Notes: a model not told the origin generated them from the letters alone. Positions 9,999-22,395 are shown, counted from the stretch's first letter. The stretch is DNA of 64,000 nucleotides from Purshia tridentata (GCA_003254885.1 QANT01002601.1:1-64000); one strand, 5' to 3'. Numbers and translations: made by a program.

Positions 9999-11089
9999 CT
10001 AATCTTGTGTTGCAGCTCCCTGGTTGAGCTCGGCAAACCTCATGCCAACACGCATTGAATGCTTTAGGAACTTCTCGGCACATCGTCGAACACAGGTTTC
10101 CTCTTGCTTCTGCAGCGATTTGTGCTTGAAGGTGTCAACACAATCAGTGAAGCATCTCTCAACAAGAGAGTTATACATCCTTAAACTGCAAGGAATTTGA
10201 TAGTGTTAGTGAATTTGTTCCATCCTATACAATGGAAATGGAATCAGGCAAAGTTTATTCAATTACTTGCAATACGAAGAATCGTATACAGAAGCTAAGA
10301 GAAGGACTGGTAAAAAGCTACAATAACAGTGCTTTTTCAGACAGATAAGCATATTCCAATTTTGACCAGGTACTAACTAAGAATACCTTAATATATTGAC
10401 CAAAGTTTAACTTTGATATATTAACACTCCATTCACATGTTTAGTAAGGCGGGATTAGCATGCAAAACGGCAAAAGCAAGTAAATGTAATACAATGGAAA
10501 CAATAGGGGTACTAAAATCTTCAAGGGCTTTAGAAAACAAAATTGTGTTTCCCACTCAATCAAATGAAACAAAACAATGAAAACAAACATTTGAATAGGG
10601 GTCGGGTCCAACTAAAAATAAAAACACGTTACATTGCCTTTGTAGATCAGAGATTCAAAGCAAACCAAAAGATCAATAAATTAAATAACACAAACTAAGA
10701 CATCAATCACGGATAACCAAAATTCTATTTTAGACCCACAAGCTTTCATATTATAGACTAGCACAACCGTTATCCAATCAATTAATCGAGAAACACTGTA
10801 GCAAAGACCAAAATTTTCTACGTTTATATATTTGAATCATTACAAACTAGGTTTTTTTTTTTTTTTTATACTAAATTTTCAATTTTGGATGAAGATGAAT
10901 AACCAAATTTTCGGTTTTTTGTTCTTATCAAGCTGAATTCACAGGAATTTAACCAAAGGGGCAAAATAATAAATGAATTTGGGGAAAAAAAAACCTGTCT
11001 CGGATCTGGAGCTGGTCGATCATGGTGGCCATTCGGACCTTATCTTCCTCTGGGAGCGAATCCAGATCTCCTATCATGCTCTTGTCCAT
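9999..11089 (-). CDS. TIM9: Mitochondrial import chaperone TIM9
   Basis: Two exons, 11089-10995 and 10185-9999, give 93 residues, the usual length of plant TIM9. The protein starts MDKSMIGDLDSLPEEDKVRM and carries the twin CX3C motifs of small TIM proteins (CFTDC and CVRRC), separated by 17 residues, ending FAELNQGAATQD. TIM9 forms a hexamer with TIM10 in the mitochondrial intermembrane space and escorts hydrophobic carrier proteins to the inner membrane. The cysteines form disulphides after Mia40-dependent import, so no presequence is expected and none is seen. The 0.8-kb intron is AT-rich. The promoter contains telo-box motifs typical of growth-linked housekeeping genes. Confidence 0.95.
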
Positions 11090-11159
11090 ACTGAATTGTA
11101 TAAGAATCAAATTTCTAGGATTTTTGCTTAATTTCTCACTCTCTGGAAAATCACGAAGA

Positions 11160-11235
11160 TAGTTAGGGTTTATAGACCAGGCTGGTGTGGAAGATCTCTT
11201 TCCCTTTATAGTGAGGCTAAACCCTAGAGTCCGTA
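11160..11235 (-). promoter_or_regulatory. TIM9 promoter/leader with telo-boxes
   Basis: Upstream of the TIM9 start, AGGGTTTA (about 11165) and AAACCCTAG (about 11219) are plant telo-box motifs (AAACCCTA) in opposite orientations. Such boxes are frequent in promoters of translation and mitochondrial biogenesis genes. Assignment is by motif and position. Confidence 0.5.
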
Positions 11236-11239
11236 GAGG

Positions 11240-12235
11240 GACGAATATTAGAAATGCGAAGCGACCCCGTTTAAGGATTTGTTTTTTCTCAATCGCGTTG
11301 GGATGATAGTGGCCGTTGGATCTGAGAAGAGTATGGGAAATTGGCTTTTAGTGCCTTTCAACTTTCAAATATTATTTTTTTTTGCCCATGCCTTTCCACT
11401 TTCTTATTTTATGCATGTTGACTATGTGAGATTTATCATCTTGTTTTATTTTTTTTTTAAAAGCTTTTTTGTATTTTGTGGGATTTCTTTTGCTACTTTT
11501 CCTTTTACTTTGTCCATTTCTTTATTAGCAAACAGACAAATAGTCTTTGTTTGGGTTTACATCATAAGTTTATAACTCACTATTATACTTTAAGTTTGGT
11601 AAAACTATTATTTCACAATTAACATGATTTGAATGGGACTAAATTGGTTAGAATATTATGTTAAATTTGATGCAGTATTCGATTGGACTGTTATCCAAGT
11701 CAATTGGGATAGTTTCGTTATTGAATAAGTTGACTGACGCAGAAGATTATTGTCCCATATCATTAAAAATTATTGCCCAAGTTAGTTGGAATAGTCATAT
11801 ACTCATAGGTGCATCTTAGTCCCTTGTACCAAATGAGACCTAACATATCAAGTTAGAGCTAGTGAGTTCTTATAGGACAGTTTGGTTGGAATGTCCATCA
11901 ATATTTAAGAACTAGTAAAAATTTAAATTTCAGTTTGCACAATACCCTTTAAATTGAAGGAATTTTTGGGTGTATTCACTATTCAGTACTCACTTCATAC
12001 GCATGGAGAAGAGAGCCCACCACATCCCATAACACTATAATAGTAGTGTTGATCTTATTAATAATATTTTATTGTCAGATTATGAGGTGATTAAATTGTA
12101 AATCTGAACTATACGTTCAGTTAAAATCAATTAAATTAATAATTTTAATTATATTTTAATATCACACAATGAGATTGCAAACTGTGAATGTAAATCACAT
12201 CTTTACTTTAAAATTCAATCATTAATTTAAACTAA
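11240..12235. other. Intergenic region upstream of TIM9
   Basis: AT-rich, with T-runs and no supported coding region. A terminal-inverted-repeat element begins at its far end. Confidence 0.4.
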
Positions 12236-12239
12236 GGGG

Positions 12240-13313
12240 AGTGTATTCAATATGGAGTTTGATGGATTTTAATGGAAATTATAAGTCTAGGTGTATTCAA
12301 TCTAGATTTTTGAAGAGTTTATAAAAATTTAATAGTATTTAATTTAAACTTTTAAAGAGTCTATAAAAGTTTAGTGGTATTTAATATAGACTTTTATAAA
12401 GTCTATAAAAATCATATGATATTCAAAAAGTCATTGATTTTTAAAAATTTTATTAAATGATGGAGTTTCATGGATTTTATAGTTCAAATTATAAATAGAA
12501 AAGTCCATCAATTCTCCAATCTTTTCCCTAGAGATGTATATGGATTTCAAAATTTACCTTTTTTCTTTTTTTTTAAGATAGTGGTTATAACAAAGACGTC
12601 TAGTAAAACCTTGGCCTATAAACATTCTTTTATAAAAACTTATATGAGTTCTATACCTTGTCCATTATCATCTTCAATTTTGAGAAAGATACTTGAATGC
12701 CCATAAAGTGTAGACGTGGCAATAGCTAGGCTTCCAACTGTATATTTGAGAATTATTTCAATTTTATGATTCATTTCGATAGCCCAATCCGCAATCAATT
12801 GTTCTTATATATATGGATTTTATTGGATTTTGCAAGCAAAAGAGTGAGTGAGAAATGAATAAGCAACCCACATGAGAACATTGAGGCAATTAGCCAATGA
12901 GTTTCGGTTTCTTTGCTAAAATGCAACGGATGACTAAGCTACTAGAGATAACTAGATACATTCAAACCAAAAGTTTCGAGTTCCTTGGTAGTGAGAGCTT
13001 GCCTGTACGTGTTGGTTTGGTTGCAATGATAAATTAATTAATAATAATATGGAGGACACAAAATTAAAAATAAGAACATATTAGAGAAATCCTAAAATAA
13101 ATATCAAAAAACTCTATTAAAGTTATTAGAAGTCTATCAAAATCCATCAAAATTCATAAGAAAAGTCGAACAAATTATGTTAAAATTCTAAACAGAATTT
13201 TGCCAAAGTTGATGTGGAGTTTATAAAAGTCATTAAAAATCTATCAACTTTATCAAAGTCAATAACTTTTAAAAACTCTACAAAAATCTATTAAAATCCT
13301 AGTTGAATACACT
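12240..13313. mobile_element. TIR DNA element, about 1.07 kb, non-autonomous
   Basis: The left end AGTGTATTCAATATGG and the right end, read in reverse, AGTGTATTCAACTAGG, are inverted repeats that continue for tens of bases through GATTTTAATGG-like sequence. GGGG stands immediately outside both ends (12236-12239 and 13314-13317). The inner flanks are packed with short degenerate repeats of AAAATCTATNAAA type in opposite orientations, and a second left-end-like copy starts at about 12291. No transposase was found. The family is not certain; the long subterminal repeat arrays fit MULE- or hAT-derived elements. Confidence 0.6.
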
Positions 13314-13380
13314 GGGGCAAAAGAAGATTTCCCAATTCTTCGATTAACAAGCAAAATATGATTATATGAGAATGAGGCAC

Positions 13381-13381
<1 letters not shown>

Positions 13382-13412
<31 letters not shown>
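13382..13412 (+). repeat. Poly-A tract, about 31 bp
   Basis: An uninterrupted run of about 31 adenines just upstream of the kelch gene leader, following the TIR element. It is not preceded by a recognisable LINE or SINE body. Confidence 0.85.
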
Positions 13413-13416
<4 letters not shown>

Positions 13417-13511
13417 AACAAACGTTCCTAATTCCAATCCTATAAGCTCTCTCCAGTCCATCGAAATAGATCGCAAGTCAATTCCTCTCTTCACAAACCT
13501 AGGCCCAATTC

Positions 13512-15135
13512 ATGAAGATGTGGTACCTTAGCAGAACACCTTGTTCTTCAGCTTCAAATGCCAAACCCAACAATCTTTCCACCTTTACTCCACTCAATTC
13601 CATTTTCCCAGTATCCGATTCTGGCCTTTTCGATGAGATTTGCATCATTGAAGCCCCACACAAACCCCCCATGGATCACAACCCAGAAAACAACAACAAC
13701 AAACAAGTTGCAGAGACAACATTTCCATGCACAGCATGGGAATGGTTTGCCTATCTCTACTCTCCAACCCAATTCCATTCCGTGGCAGTCCCTCGGGCTC
13801 CATCTGTGTTCAGAATCCAAGTGATTGGGGTCTTACCTGACCAATTCTTGTGTGCCAAGTTGGTACAGAGTCCCCAACCCTATGCCACTCTGTGCACCTA
13901 TTCATGCACTGACAATTCATTTCATGATGTGCCCAAAATGAATTGTGAGGATCGTAACCCTTTTGCTGCTGCCTGTGCCCTTCTTGATGGGTGGCTTTAT
14001 GTTGTAGGAGGGTATAAGGGCAGCTCTTCCAGTAAGTACTGTTACAATATTCATCTTCTAATTTATTCTTTTGTTAATTGCTTATTAGTGTTTCAATGTG
14101 CTTGGTGATCTTCTGTATGACTTGGTCCTTGAAAATGTGTTAAATTGGGATTGTTGGGTGTGTACTCAATCAGGCAATTTTCGTTTTTAGCCATGGGTGA
14201 GAACACTTTGAGAACAAGTATGTAATGCTTAAGCTATCACATTGATGAATTTGTACACTGGCACACTGGTTGATATTGATCTTTTTAAATTGATCCAAAT
14301 TTCAAGCTTAGGATTCAACTGCACAAGTATATAATGCTTGTGTTAATATTTGCAGAAATGCCAGAAACAATTTGATATAAATTGGGTTCAATATCATTAC
14401 TTTGGTGTTGAAATACTTTTCTATGTGTGTCTTATAACCATATTTGATGCAGATAGGGAAGCACCTGTTGAAATTAGATGACATTTTTGGTTTTGATATG
14501 CAGATATTGACCCTTCATCTTACTTGAACACGGCTGAAAGGTTGAACCTGAAGACATGGGAGTGGCAAGCACTGCAGAACATGCAAAAGCCGCGAGCATT
14601 TGCATCCAGCTTTGCTCACAAGGGCAGGCTCTTTGTGGTTGGTGGCAGCGCAACTCTCAAGAACTCAGCTGAAATCTACAACCCCAGCTCCAACTCTTGG
14701 GCGTGTCTGAAGTCATTTGTGCCCAAGGAGGCAGATGGGTTCACTGCAGCATCACTCAATGGCCGTTTGATGATACTAACTTGGTCAGACCGGTTAGGGG
14801 TGAAGCTGTGGCTTTGGACTGTGTTGGCCAATCCAAATTTGATATGTAGGTGCAGGTTAATCAGCTTCTTGCCAAACCAAATAGTTGAGAGGCCAAGGCT
14901 GAAAGCACATGGGGCAAGGATGGTTCAGGTTGGGGGAAAAGAGGTGTGGGTTTTGGTGGGAGAGACAGAGAGAATTTTCCAGGTTGATGGGTCATGTGCA
15001 TGGCCAGTTCTCCCAGCACCAATGTTTAGGCCTGATGAAGGGCATGAAGTTGTGCCTAAGGGTCATATCTATGCCTTTTCTTTCAAGGATGGGGTTAGAA
15101 TAAGTTGGAGGCAAATCCCTGTGTACTCAGTTTGA
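13512..15135 (+). CDS. Kelch-repeat (galactose-oxidase-like) protein
   Basis: Two exons, 13512-14031 and 14504-15135, join in phase to 383 residues. Kelch features are the double-glycine motifs LYVVGGYKG near the end of exon 1 and LFVVGGSATL in exon 2, with NTAERLNLKTWEWQALQNM and AEIYNPSSNSWACL as typical blade strands. The remaining parts are weaker kelch-like repeats. No F-box is recognisable at the N-terminus, although plant relatives are often annotated as F-box/kelch; the region WEWFAYLYSPTQFH occupies the place before the first blade. Function is unknown; kelch propellers usually bind proteins, often as substrate receptors. The start is the first ATG in frame, and the true start could be the internal Met3. 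Confidence 0.85.
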
Positions 15136-15898
15136 GTTAACTCTCTAAGTTCACTGTAGTTTTTCTCCCCCAGCACAGTCATAGAACAATGACTGTATGG
15201 CGTATTCAGCTAATGAATGCGTGCAAAAAAAGGGTTATGCTCGAAAGCCTTGCTTTCATCTTTCTATGATTATTAAACTATTGGGAGCAAGAAGATCTCT
15301 ACTTATATCTGTCAAAACGACGTAGCTTTAAGATTATAAAAAAAGTTGTAATGATATCTAATTGACTAATTCTAATCAAATACATGTTGGGATGGGCAGA
15401 TTCTCCCTAAGTTAAGCTCCCATAAGAGTAAGAAAAATTGAGTGGCAAATTTGCAATAATGGCTGGAAAACAAAGTGCCAACCAAAGCTGTTCCTTTGCC
15501 TGAAAGATTAAGAAAATTATGGGAAAAAAAAATAAAAATTTAAGTATAGACTAGTGATTCACTCACGCACTTAAATCCGATCCCCTCCCTCCCTCAACTC
15601 AAAAAAAAAAAGAAAAAAAAAAGGGGGAGCATTGGGAAGAGAGATTGCCAACCCACGCAAAGTACTTGTACATTTTTGAGTGTTGACACATTCACATGCA
15701 CTGATCCACCGCCACCGTCCGATACAAATTGATGTTGAAGTTTCTGATGGCATTTTCGTAAAACTGACCATTACTAAAAAATATCATAAAAACAAAATCC
15801 TATCTTCCCAAAGTCATCAAGGTATCAGAGCTGCTTCACGGAAAGAAACTGAGACTGAGAGAGTGAGTGTGAGTGTGTAGGTGGTAAAGGAGAAGAAG

Positions 15899-17829
15899 AT
15901 GCCGAGAAGCGGGTTCTCGGGGTCTCTGTCAGGGCCGACAGTAGATGTGGCAATAGACATGGGCAATCCCCTCCTCAACGTCACCGTCGATGGCTTCTTG
16001 AAGATCGGAACCGTACGTTTTATATACATATTCTTACGTATTTATCCTAAACTTTTTTTTCCGTTTTTATATAATTTTTTTTTGGGTGTTGATCTTTAGG
16101 ATCGCAGCTTCAGAATTGAACTGGGTCTTTCTCTTTTGTTTTGGTTCAGGTCGCTGCTACGAGAGTGGTTGCCGAGGATGCTTTCCATGCGGTCAAAAAA
16201 GGTACTATTACTGCTGTCTTACCGTTTGGTTGCTGAGAAAACCTGAGGAAAATGAGAGAGAGAGAGAGAGAGAATGCCGAGGATGCTTTCCATGCGGTCA
16301 AAAAAGGTATTATTACTGCTGTCTTACCGTTTGGTTGCTGAGAAAACCTGAGGAAAATGAGAGAGAGAGAGAGAGATATATATATATATACACAGAGATA
16401 TAGAGTTTAAATTCAATTATTACATGTTTGGTTTCTTAGTCTCATTAATGTTATACGCTTGTCATATTCCGTTTGAGTCTGATGGTTATGATGGTATGGT
16501 GGTTGTTCAATAACATGTTTTTGTTTTGTGACTTAAATACTAATGTCAAGTGATATTTGCAGGGAGCATTTCAACAAATGACCTTGAACACTCTGTGAGT
16601 AATCAAAACAGAACATTCCCTTGTTTAATTAATTGGTTTTATGATTTTGTTGTTCCTGAGGGACTGCCAACTTGTGTGATCTCAAAGTGGTAGCTACGTT
16701 AAATTCGTTCCAGCATCTTCAATTGTGTCTCAATTGGTTTAATTGGTTTTGTGAATTATCTACTGGGTCTGTTGCTTTTTTGATGATTGCTGTCTCCCTC
16801 TTGCCGAAGTGTGTTGTTTATGCAAGTCATGAAAACAAGTGGATAGTAATACTGCTAATTGATGCTTCTGTTTTTGCAGTTGAAGAAGATGTGTAAAGAA
16901 GGTGCATATTGGGGTAAGATGAGTCTTCTGGGCACATGTTTCAGCTTACTTGCTTTTGCAAAGTTGAGAACTATATCAGCAATTTTTCCTATTACATGAT
17001 AGGTTCTGTAGCCGGAGTGTATGTGGGAGCGGAGTATGGTATTGGAAGGGTCCGTGGCACCAGAGACTGGGTATGTCTGCTGTAGATTTCTAGTTGTACC
17101 ATACATGAGCAATTTAGAACAAAGGCTAAAGAATGTGGTTTTAACTCTTATGATGTTCCTCAGATTCCCAGTTGGTCATGGGTTTCATAATGATTCATTT
17201 TAACTTTGCACATTGTAGCTTCTGAAACTATATTTAGGAGATTGTCTCTGAGACCTCCACATGCTAATTTAAAAATTCCTTCTATGTTCTTAGATCATCG
17301 ATTTGTCATAATTTCCATAATTGTTCATTTTACTTTTAGGTTTGCACACTAGCTTCTGAAGTAGTGAAATTACATTTAGGAAAATGTATTTATTATTTTT
17401 CTTGTGTAAGTAGCCCAGGTTCCACAAGTAGAGTTTTTCTTTTCTCCTTTCCTTTTAATACCCCATATGCATACTTTTTTCAAGTACTAATTCATGCCAG
17501 GACTAATTCCTAATCATTGAGACATGGCATTAGAACTATTTAGAGTTCATGTTTTGGACCGACTTTCTGAATCATCACAAAGCTTCAAGCATGCCATTTC
17601 AAATTCCTTTTTATTTAATTTAGAAATCATTTTAATCTTTTACAGAAACTCTCCCACTGCTCATTTCTTTTTCTTTTTTTTCTTGCAGAAGAATGCCATG
17701 ATTGGGGGTGCATTGACAGGGGCTTTAGTATCTGCAGTCACCAACAAGAAATCGGAGAAGGTTCTGTTGGATGCAATTACAGGAGGTGCCATTGCAACTG
17801 CCGCTGAATTCCTCAACTATCTCACCTGA
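15899..17829 (+). CDS. OEP16: Outer plastid envelope pore protein OEP16-1-like
   Basis: Six exons, 15899-16012, 16150-16201, 16563-16594, 16880-16913, 17003-17070 and 17689-17829, sum to 441 nt, 146 residues. The product starts MPRSGFSGSLSGPTVDVAID and has the conserved blocks MGNPLLNVTVDGFLKIG, LKKMCKEGAYWG and GTRDWKNAMIGGALTGAL of OEP16-1, an amino-acid-selective channel of the chloroplast outer envelope, member of the Tim17/Tim22-like PRAT family. Four hydrophobic helices are expected; the glycine-rich stretch GALTGALVSAV and GGAIATAAEFLNYL form the last two. A 105-bp tandem duplication starts inside exon 2 and copies its end and donor into the next intron. GTG upstream at 15881 is in frame but not a plausible start. 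Confidence 0.93.
16170..16379 (+). repeat. 105-bp tandem duplication including an OEP16 exon end
   Basis: Unit 1 (16170-16274) holds the last 32 nt of OEP16 exon 2, its GT donor, following intron sequence and a GA microsatellite. Unit 2 (16275-16379) repeats this with almost no change (GGTACTATTACT becomes GGTATTATTACT). The second unit carries a donor but no proper acceptor before it, so it is probably spliced out as intron sequence. Confidence 0.9.
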
Positions 17830-18818
17830 ACGTGGAAGTAATATTCTACCTAATCGCTCTGTAGATTCTGAAGAGCTATGTAGTATGTTGTGTCATTTTT
17901 CCTTGTAATTTGTTGCGTTGTAAAGAATGATTCAAGGGTTCTTCAGATGAACTACTGAAAGTTGATATGGATTCTGAATATGTGTTGCAAAAAATGATAT
18001 CCTGGAATAATCATTTAAGGAAGCCATTTTCAAATATTATCATTCATTGAGCATATATGCGTGCGTAATCATTATTTAGATGCTAATGGATGTTAATGTG
18101 ATATAAATTCATAATCTGGGTGTGACTGCTTTAAAAAGAGTCGTGTATGTAGCCTACAGTGATTCTCTAATCACTTATCGACCGTATATTTGTTATTATG
18201 GCTAAGGGTGGTATGAACTACCGACCTCAAATTGATATGGTACAAAAGTGGTCAAAAGATTCGGTCAGAAGTCAAAAAGTGACAAAAATTCTTGATTTGC
18301 GCTCGAGTGTTCTAATGACGAACGCAGAGAGGTGAGACGTTCCCCTCCCTAAGTCGCAAAGATATTGAAAGAACAACATTGTATTGGGGCAATCATTTTT
18401 TATTCTCCAGTTGATATGCCCTCAAGCATAAGGATCTAGACAACACTAGATGCTTGACTAAAAACAATTCTCAATATACACTGAAATCTATCTCCTGGCT
18501 TTGTGATGCCATTTCCAATTGGCCAAGTTCCATGCACAACGTATTTGTTACCGACATAAAGTTAGAATTGTAGGGGACTGGATGTGTTATGAATTTGTTG
18601 AATTCGCTGAAGGAAAGATTTGAGCAAATAAACTGAGTCGGCTAAGTTACGACTTACAAATGGGTCCATATATAAGCAGAAGAAAACCGTTCAAAATTCA
18701 AGATCAATGCCACTCCTTATTATCTTCCATTTACAACATTGGTGATCATTTTGTGCAAGAAGAATAAAAAACAATGTAGCCAAACACCTTATGAGTACAA
18801 TTATATTACAAATCAGAG
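17830..18818. other. 3' region between convergent OEP16 and PPR genes
   Basis: No coding region supported. It contains the 3' untranslated regions of both genes; no repeat structure was noticed. Confidence 0.4.
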
Positions 18819-20869
18819 TTAGGTTCGAAACTGCTCAGCAAGTTTCATCAGGCTATAGGTTTCGGCATCCGGCCTAGCGCCTCCTAAAATCATCCTCTTC
18901 AAAAGATTTGGATCATAAATTTTGGCCTTCACATAAGCCTTAATTAAAGTGTTGTATACAAAAGTATGCCTTGCATACCTGGCTTTTGCAAGTTCTTCAA
19001 ACAACTTCTCAGCATTCCCTACGTCACCCCTCTCAGCAAAAGCCTCGATTATTGAAAGAGTGGTCTCCAACCATGGGGTAGAATTCCTCACCACGTTGCT
19101 CATTGTCAAGCTCGTCCCCAACTCTAGAGTTTTAATAGCTTCGCCTACCAATCCTGCTTTTAAGCAACCCAAAGCAAGATGCCTAAAAGTTATGGCATTT
19201 GGTCTGCACCCATCCATCTTTATTTCCCTGTAAAGCTTAGAAGCTTTATCAATTAACCCATGTCTGCAATACACAGATATCATAGAATTGAACTGCTCAG
19301 TGGATTTCAACCCTTTTACTGACTTCATCTCTAACCAAAGTTCTTCGGCTCTGCTGACTTGGCCAATTCTACCAAATGCTTCAATTGCCAGCACATAACT
19401 TTTAGACCTAACATGGGGGAGTTCCTTCACTAATCCCCAAGTTTTCTCTAACTGCTTCTCCTTCCCCAAATACCCATGCAACATAATTAGAACATCTAGT
19501 GTTGACCAGTTCTTACCTGTAACTACCTTTTCTAAGGCCTCAACATACGCTTCAGCTGCAGTATACAACCTTGCCACAGCATGGGCAGTAGCTATGATGC
19601 AGAAAGATATTTCATTTGGCTCAACATTTACTCGCTTCATATCGGAGTATACCTTCATCAATCCTTCAATATTGTGTTCATTGGCTTCTATTTTCATGAG
19701 AATGTTGAATGTTGAGGCATGCGGAGCCACTTTATCAGCCCTCATTTGAGTGAGGATTTTCAATATCATTTTCTTACGCTTTGGGGAGGAATGGAGAATA
19801 ATGAGTCGATTAAATACCAAGTGTGAGATGGGATGACCCAATTCCCTCATTTTCTTCATGCACTCAAGTGGAAGCCTGATTGCACCTTTATCCAAGCACG
19901 CGATCACAAGATTGTTGAAAAGGAGCTCATTTTGAAACTCCTGAGGAACGCGCGTAAAAAGTTCTTTACCTTGAGATATCCCATGAAACTTAGTTGTAAA
20001 CTCCAACAGATAAGAGTAGTCTAGTTCCTTTGGCCTGTAGGGTCTTTCTCTGATCACCCATTCCATAACCTGTCAAAAGAAATAGCTTAGCCTATAAATC
20101 CATCCACAGTCGCGCTTCTCCGCTAAAGTGGTTCAAATTTGAAAAGGGTAGTAAGATTGGTGGGTCCTGTTGCAGTATGGATTGTGGGAATTGGGTTGAT
20201 AGTCAAAATGCAATTGGGTAGGATATTACCACATAGTTATAATTCATCATATATGGAATCTTAAAAATCAAGATCTACATTTCCCAAATCCAAAAGAGTG
20301 AGTACGACCTCCCTGTATCTGAGCCTAAGTACATTCTTTGACTATCTTTAAGCGCTTGTATGATTAGTATTTGGGAACCCAGAAACAACATAAAACACAA
20401 TGCTCAATAATTTATTCCAAACAATGCACTTTTTTCTTATACTCAATTTTCCCAGTAGCCAAAGACAAATGTATAAATACAACCAAGAAAATGTACCCAT
20501 TATCAAAATGAATGTAGAGAGAAAGAGAGAGACCTCAAGAGCGCGTTTATTCAACTTGAGCTTTCTGAGACGGTTAATGGCGTGGAAGATGTCACCTCTA
20601 TGAATGGGGAAGCCATCACCCATCCAGCTCTGGAAAGCAGACCCAACCGGTTCTCCATTTGGCAACCTCTCAATCCTATAAGATAAGCAGCACTTGGGTT
20701 CTTCTTGTTTTGATTCCAAGACTTTGTCGGGAAAATCATTTGGTGTTTGGGTGCAAAGGAAAAAGTTGAAGCTGGTTGAGATTTTATCGGCAGCAAAATA
20801 TAGGACAGGAAGTGTTCGAGGTTTTGCCTGAACGAAGCTGCGGTGCACCACTAGGTACAGCGTTTGCAT
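18819..20869 (-). CDS. Pentatricopeptide repeat (P-class) protein, organellar
   Basis: Two exons, 20869-20534 and 20069-18819, join in phase to 528 residues. The N-terminus (about 1-40, rich in Ser, Arg, Lys, Phe and lacking acidic residues) fits a mitochondrial or plastid targeting peptide. A conserved block FQSWMGDGFPIHRGDIFHAI follows, then repeated 35-residue PPR units such as TFNILMKIEANEHNIEGLMK, FNSMISVYCRHGLIDKASKL and FVYNTLIKAYVKAKIYDPNL. No E, E+ or DYW editing domain is present, so it is P-class. PPR proteins bind organellar RNA in a sequence-specific way. It resembles Arabidopsis At1g07590 as I recall it, which also sits beside MT1 genes. The target RNA is unknown. Confidence 0.9.
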
Positions 20870-21891
20870 GCTTTACTCTGAAGCTAACGAAAATCGAAAG
20901 TAAGTGCTCCAGGTGGCGGCCTGGCGGGTAAATGCTAAACTCCTTTACTTAAGTCCAAACTTGCTGGGAAGCCCAGACAGAGTAGCCCACGGTTAAATAC
21001 ATTTTATCTTTTATTCCCTATTTTTGTAAACTGATATAATATTATATGACTAATTTATAAATCAAATAAATTAAACTATTAGAGGATTTGGATCATTTTT
21101 TTGTTTTTTTCTTTTAGTAGTTGTCCAATATTTTCTCTTCACATTGCAAGGTTAGTTTCAATATTTTTTAAGCTAAAGAAGAGGATGCAAAGTCAAACTA
21201 GAGAGATCTTTATATTTATATTAGTGTGACATAAATATGAGATAGACAATTTAGACGGTTTGCTAACCACGTTATAATGGATTAATATTTTTATAAAAAT
21301 TGAGTTTCTTTTCTATTCAAGTTCAACCTGTAATAGTGGAGCTTTAAATACTGATCACACGAACTGATGAGTACTACTTGGTAATCAATTAGATGACATC
21401 GTGGTTGAAAAATAAAAAGATATGAAAGCTTACTCATGAGTCATGATGAGTCATGACTTGGTACTTGTGCTGGTGTCATGTATACGTGAATAATATATAG
21501 ATTGTGTGGCTAATATATATTTAATATGATCAAAGTCAACGATGGACAGAGGAAGTTTGCACCCAACTGACAGGAGATGTAATTAATTGTTGATTGGGTA
21601 TAATTTTCAAACCCAAACTTACATCAAAGGAAAGGGATCAAAGCCACATGAAATTAAGCAGAAGATGAATTAAACACATATAATTAAGAAAGATGGTAAC
21701 ATACAAGGTGGAGCCAGAAAAGAAATTCAAATCACAGAAGCTTGCCTAGATCACATATATGGCAATCTTATTTTAGAGTTACAATACAAGAGGTGTATAC
21801 CCAACCAACCACACAGTTCACAATCTTCTACTTTCCTTTGTTATTTATAGAGAGGCATGATGGGCTTTTGTCGACCTTGTGGAGCTTTTGA
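20870..21891. other. Intergenic region between PPR and first MT1 gene
   Basis: AT-rich, no coding region supported. From about 21440 the sequence (ACTTGTGCTGGTGTCA, and later ATTAAGCAGAAGA and AGAAAGATG motifs) is similar to the region at about 25010-25250, so it belongs to the duplicated unit that carries the metallothionein genes. Confidence 0.5.
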
Positions 21892-22305
21892 TCATTTGCA
21901 ACGGCATGGGTTGCAGCTGCAGTTTGAGCCACACTGGCACCCATTCTCTGCTCCAAAGCTCATCTCAGACACCTCATACAACATACCACTGCAACAAACA
22001 ACCTTTTAGCCACGAAAACTTAATTTCATAACTAAAATCCATTAATTGAAACATACATACCTCTTGACTAGGGCAACCCCAGCAATGAAAGTGGCAGTGG
22101 TGGTGCTCTCTGAGTAACCCAAGTCAGGGTACTTGCAGCTGCATATTCACAATTTCACATCTTATAAGTTGGGAAAATTAAAATCATATGTTTATACAAA
22201 TATATATAAAAGAAAGCCAAAACTGATAAATAATATTTACTTGCAGCCGCTGCCACAGGAGCAGGAAGAGCCACAGCTACAGCTTCCATTTCCGCAACTA
22301 GACAT
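21892..22305 (-). CDS. MT1: Type 1 metallothionein, copy a
   Basis: Three exons, 22305-22241, 22138-22061 and 21988-21892, total 240 nt, 79 residues. The N-terminal domain [20 protein letters not shown] ends in CNCK and has the CXC-X3-CXC-X3-CXC order of plant type 1; the C-terminal domain reads [15 protein letters not shown]. The spacer [20 protein letters not shown] links them. Cysteine thiols bind Cu, Zn and Cd in the cytosol and buffer metals and reactive oxygen. The spacer is longer than in Arabidopsis MT1a. The gene is one of a tandem pair with copy b about 3.7 kb away; both share a TATA box and a G-box promoter block. Confidence 0.93.
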
Positions 22306-22395
22306 TTTCTTCAGAACTTTTGATTAATGCTTACTGGGAACTGAATTCACTTTCAATTACTCTTGGACGAGTCATCTGGTAAGGGCCTTCCCTGC

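Noticed and set aside
15822-15836. GGTATCAGAGC, resembling an initiator-tRNA primer site
   Set aside because: It is in the leader of OEP16 with no LTR, polypurine tract or element ends around it; chance or a leader motif.
16086-16403. 105-codon frame with a doubled peptide
   Set aside because: Created by the 105-bp tandem duplication across exon 2 and intron; wrong frame for OEP16.
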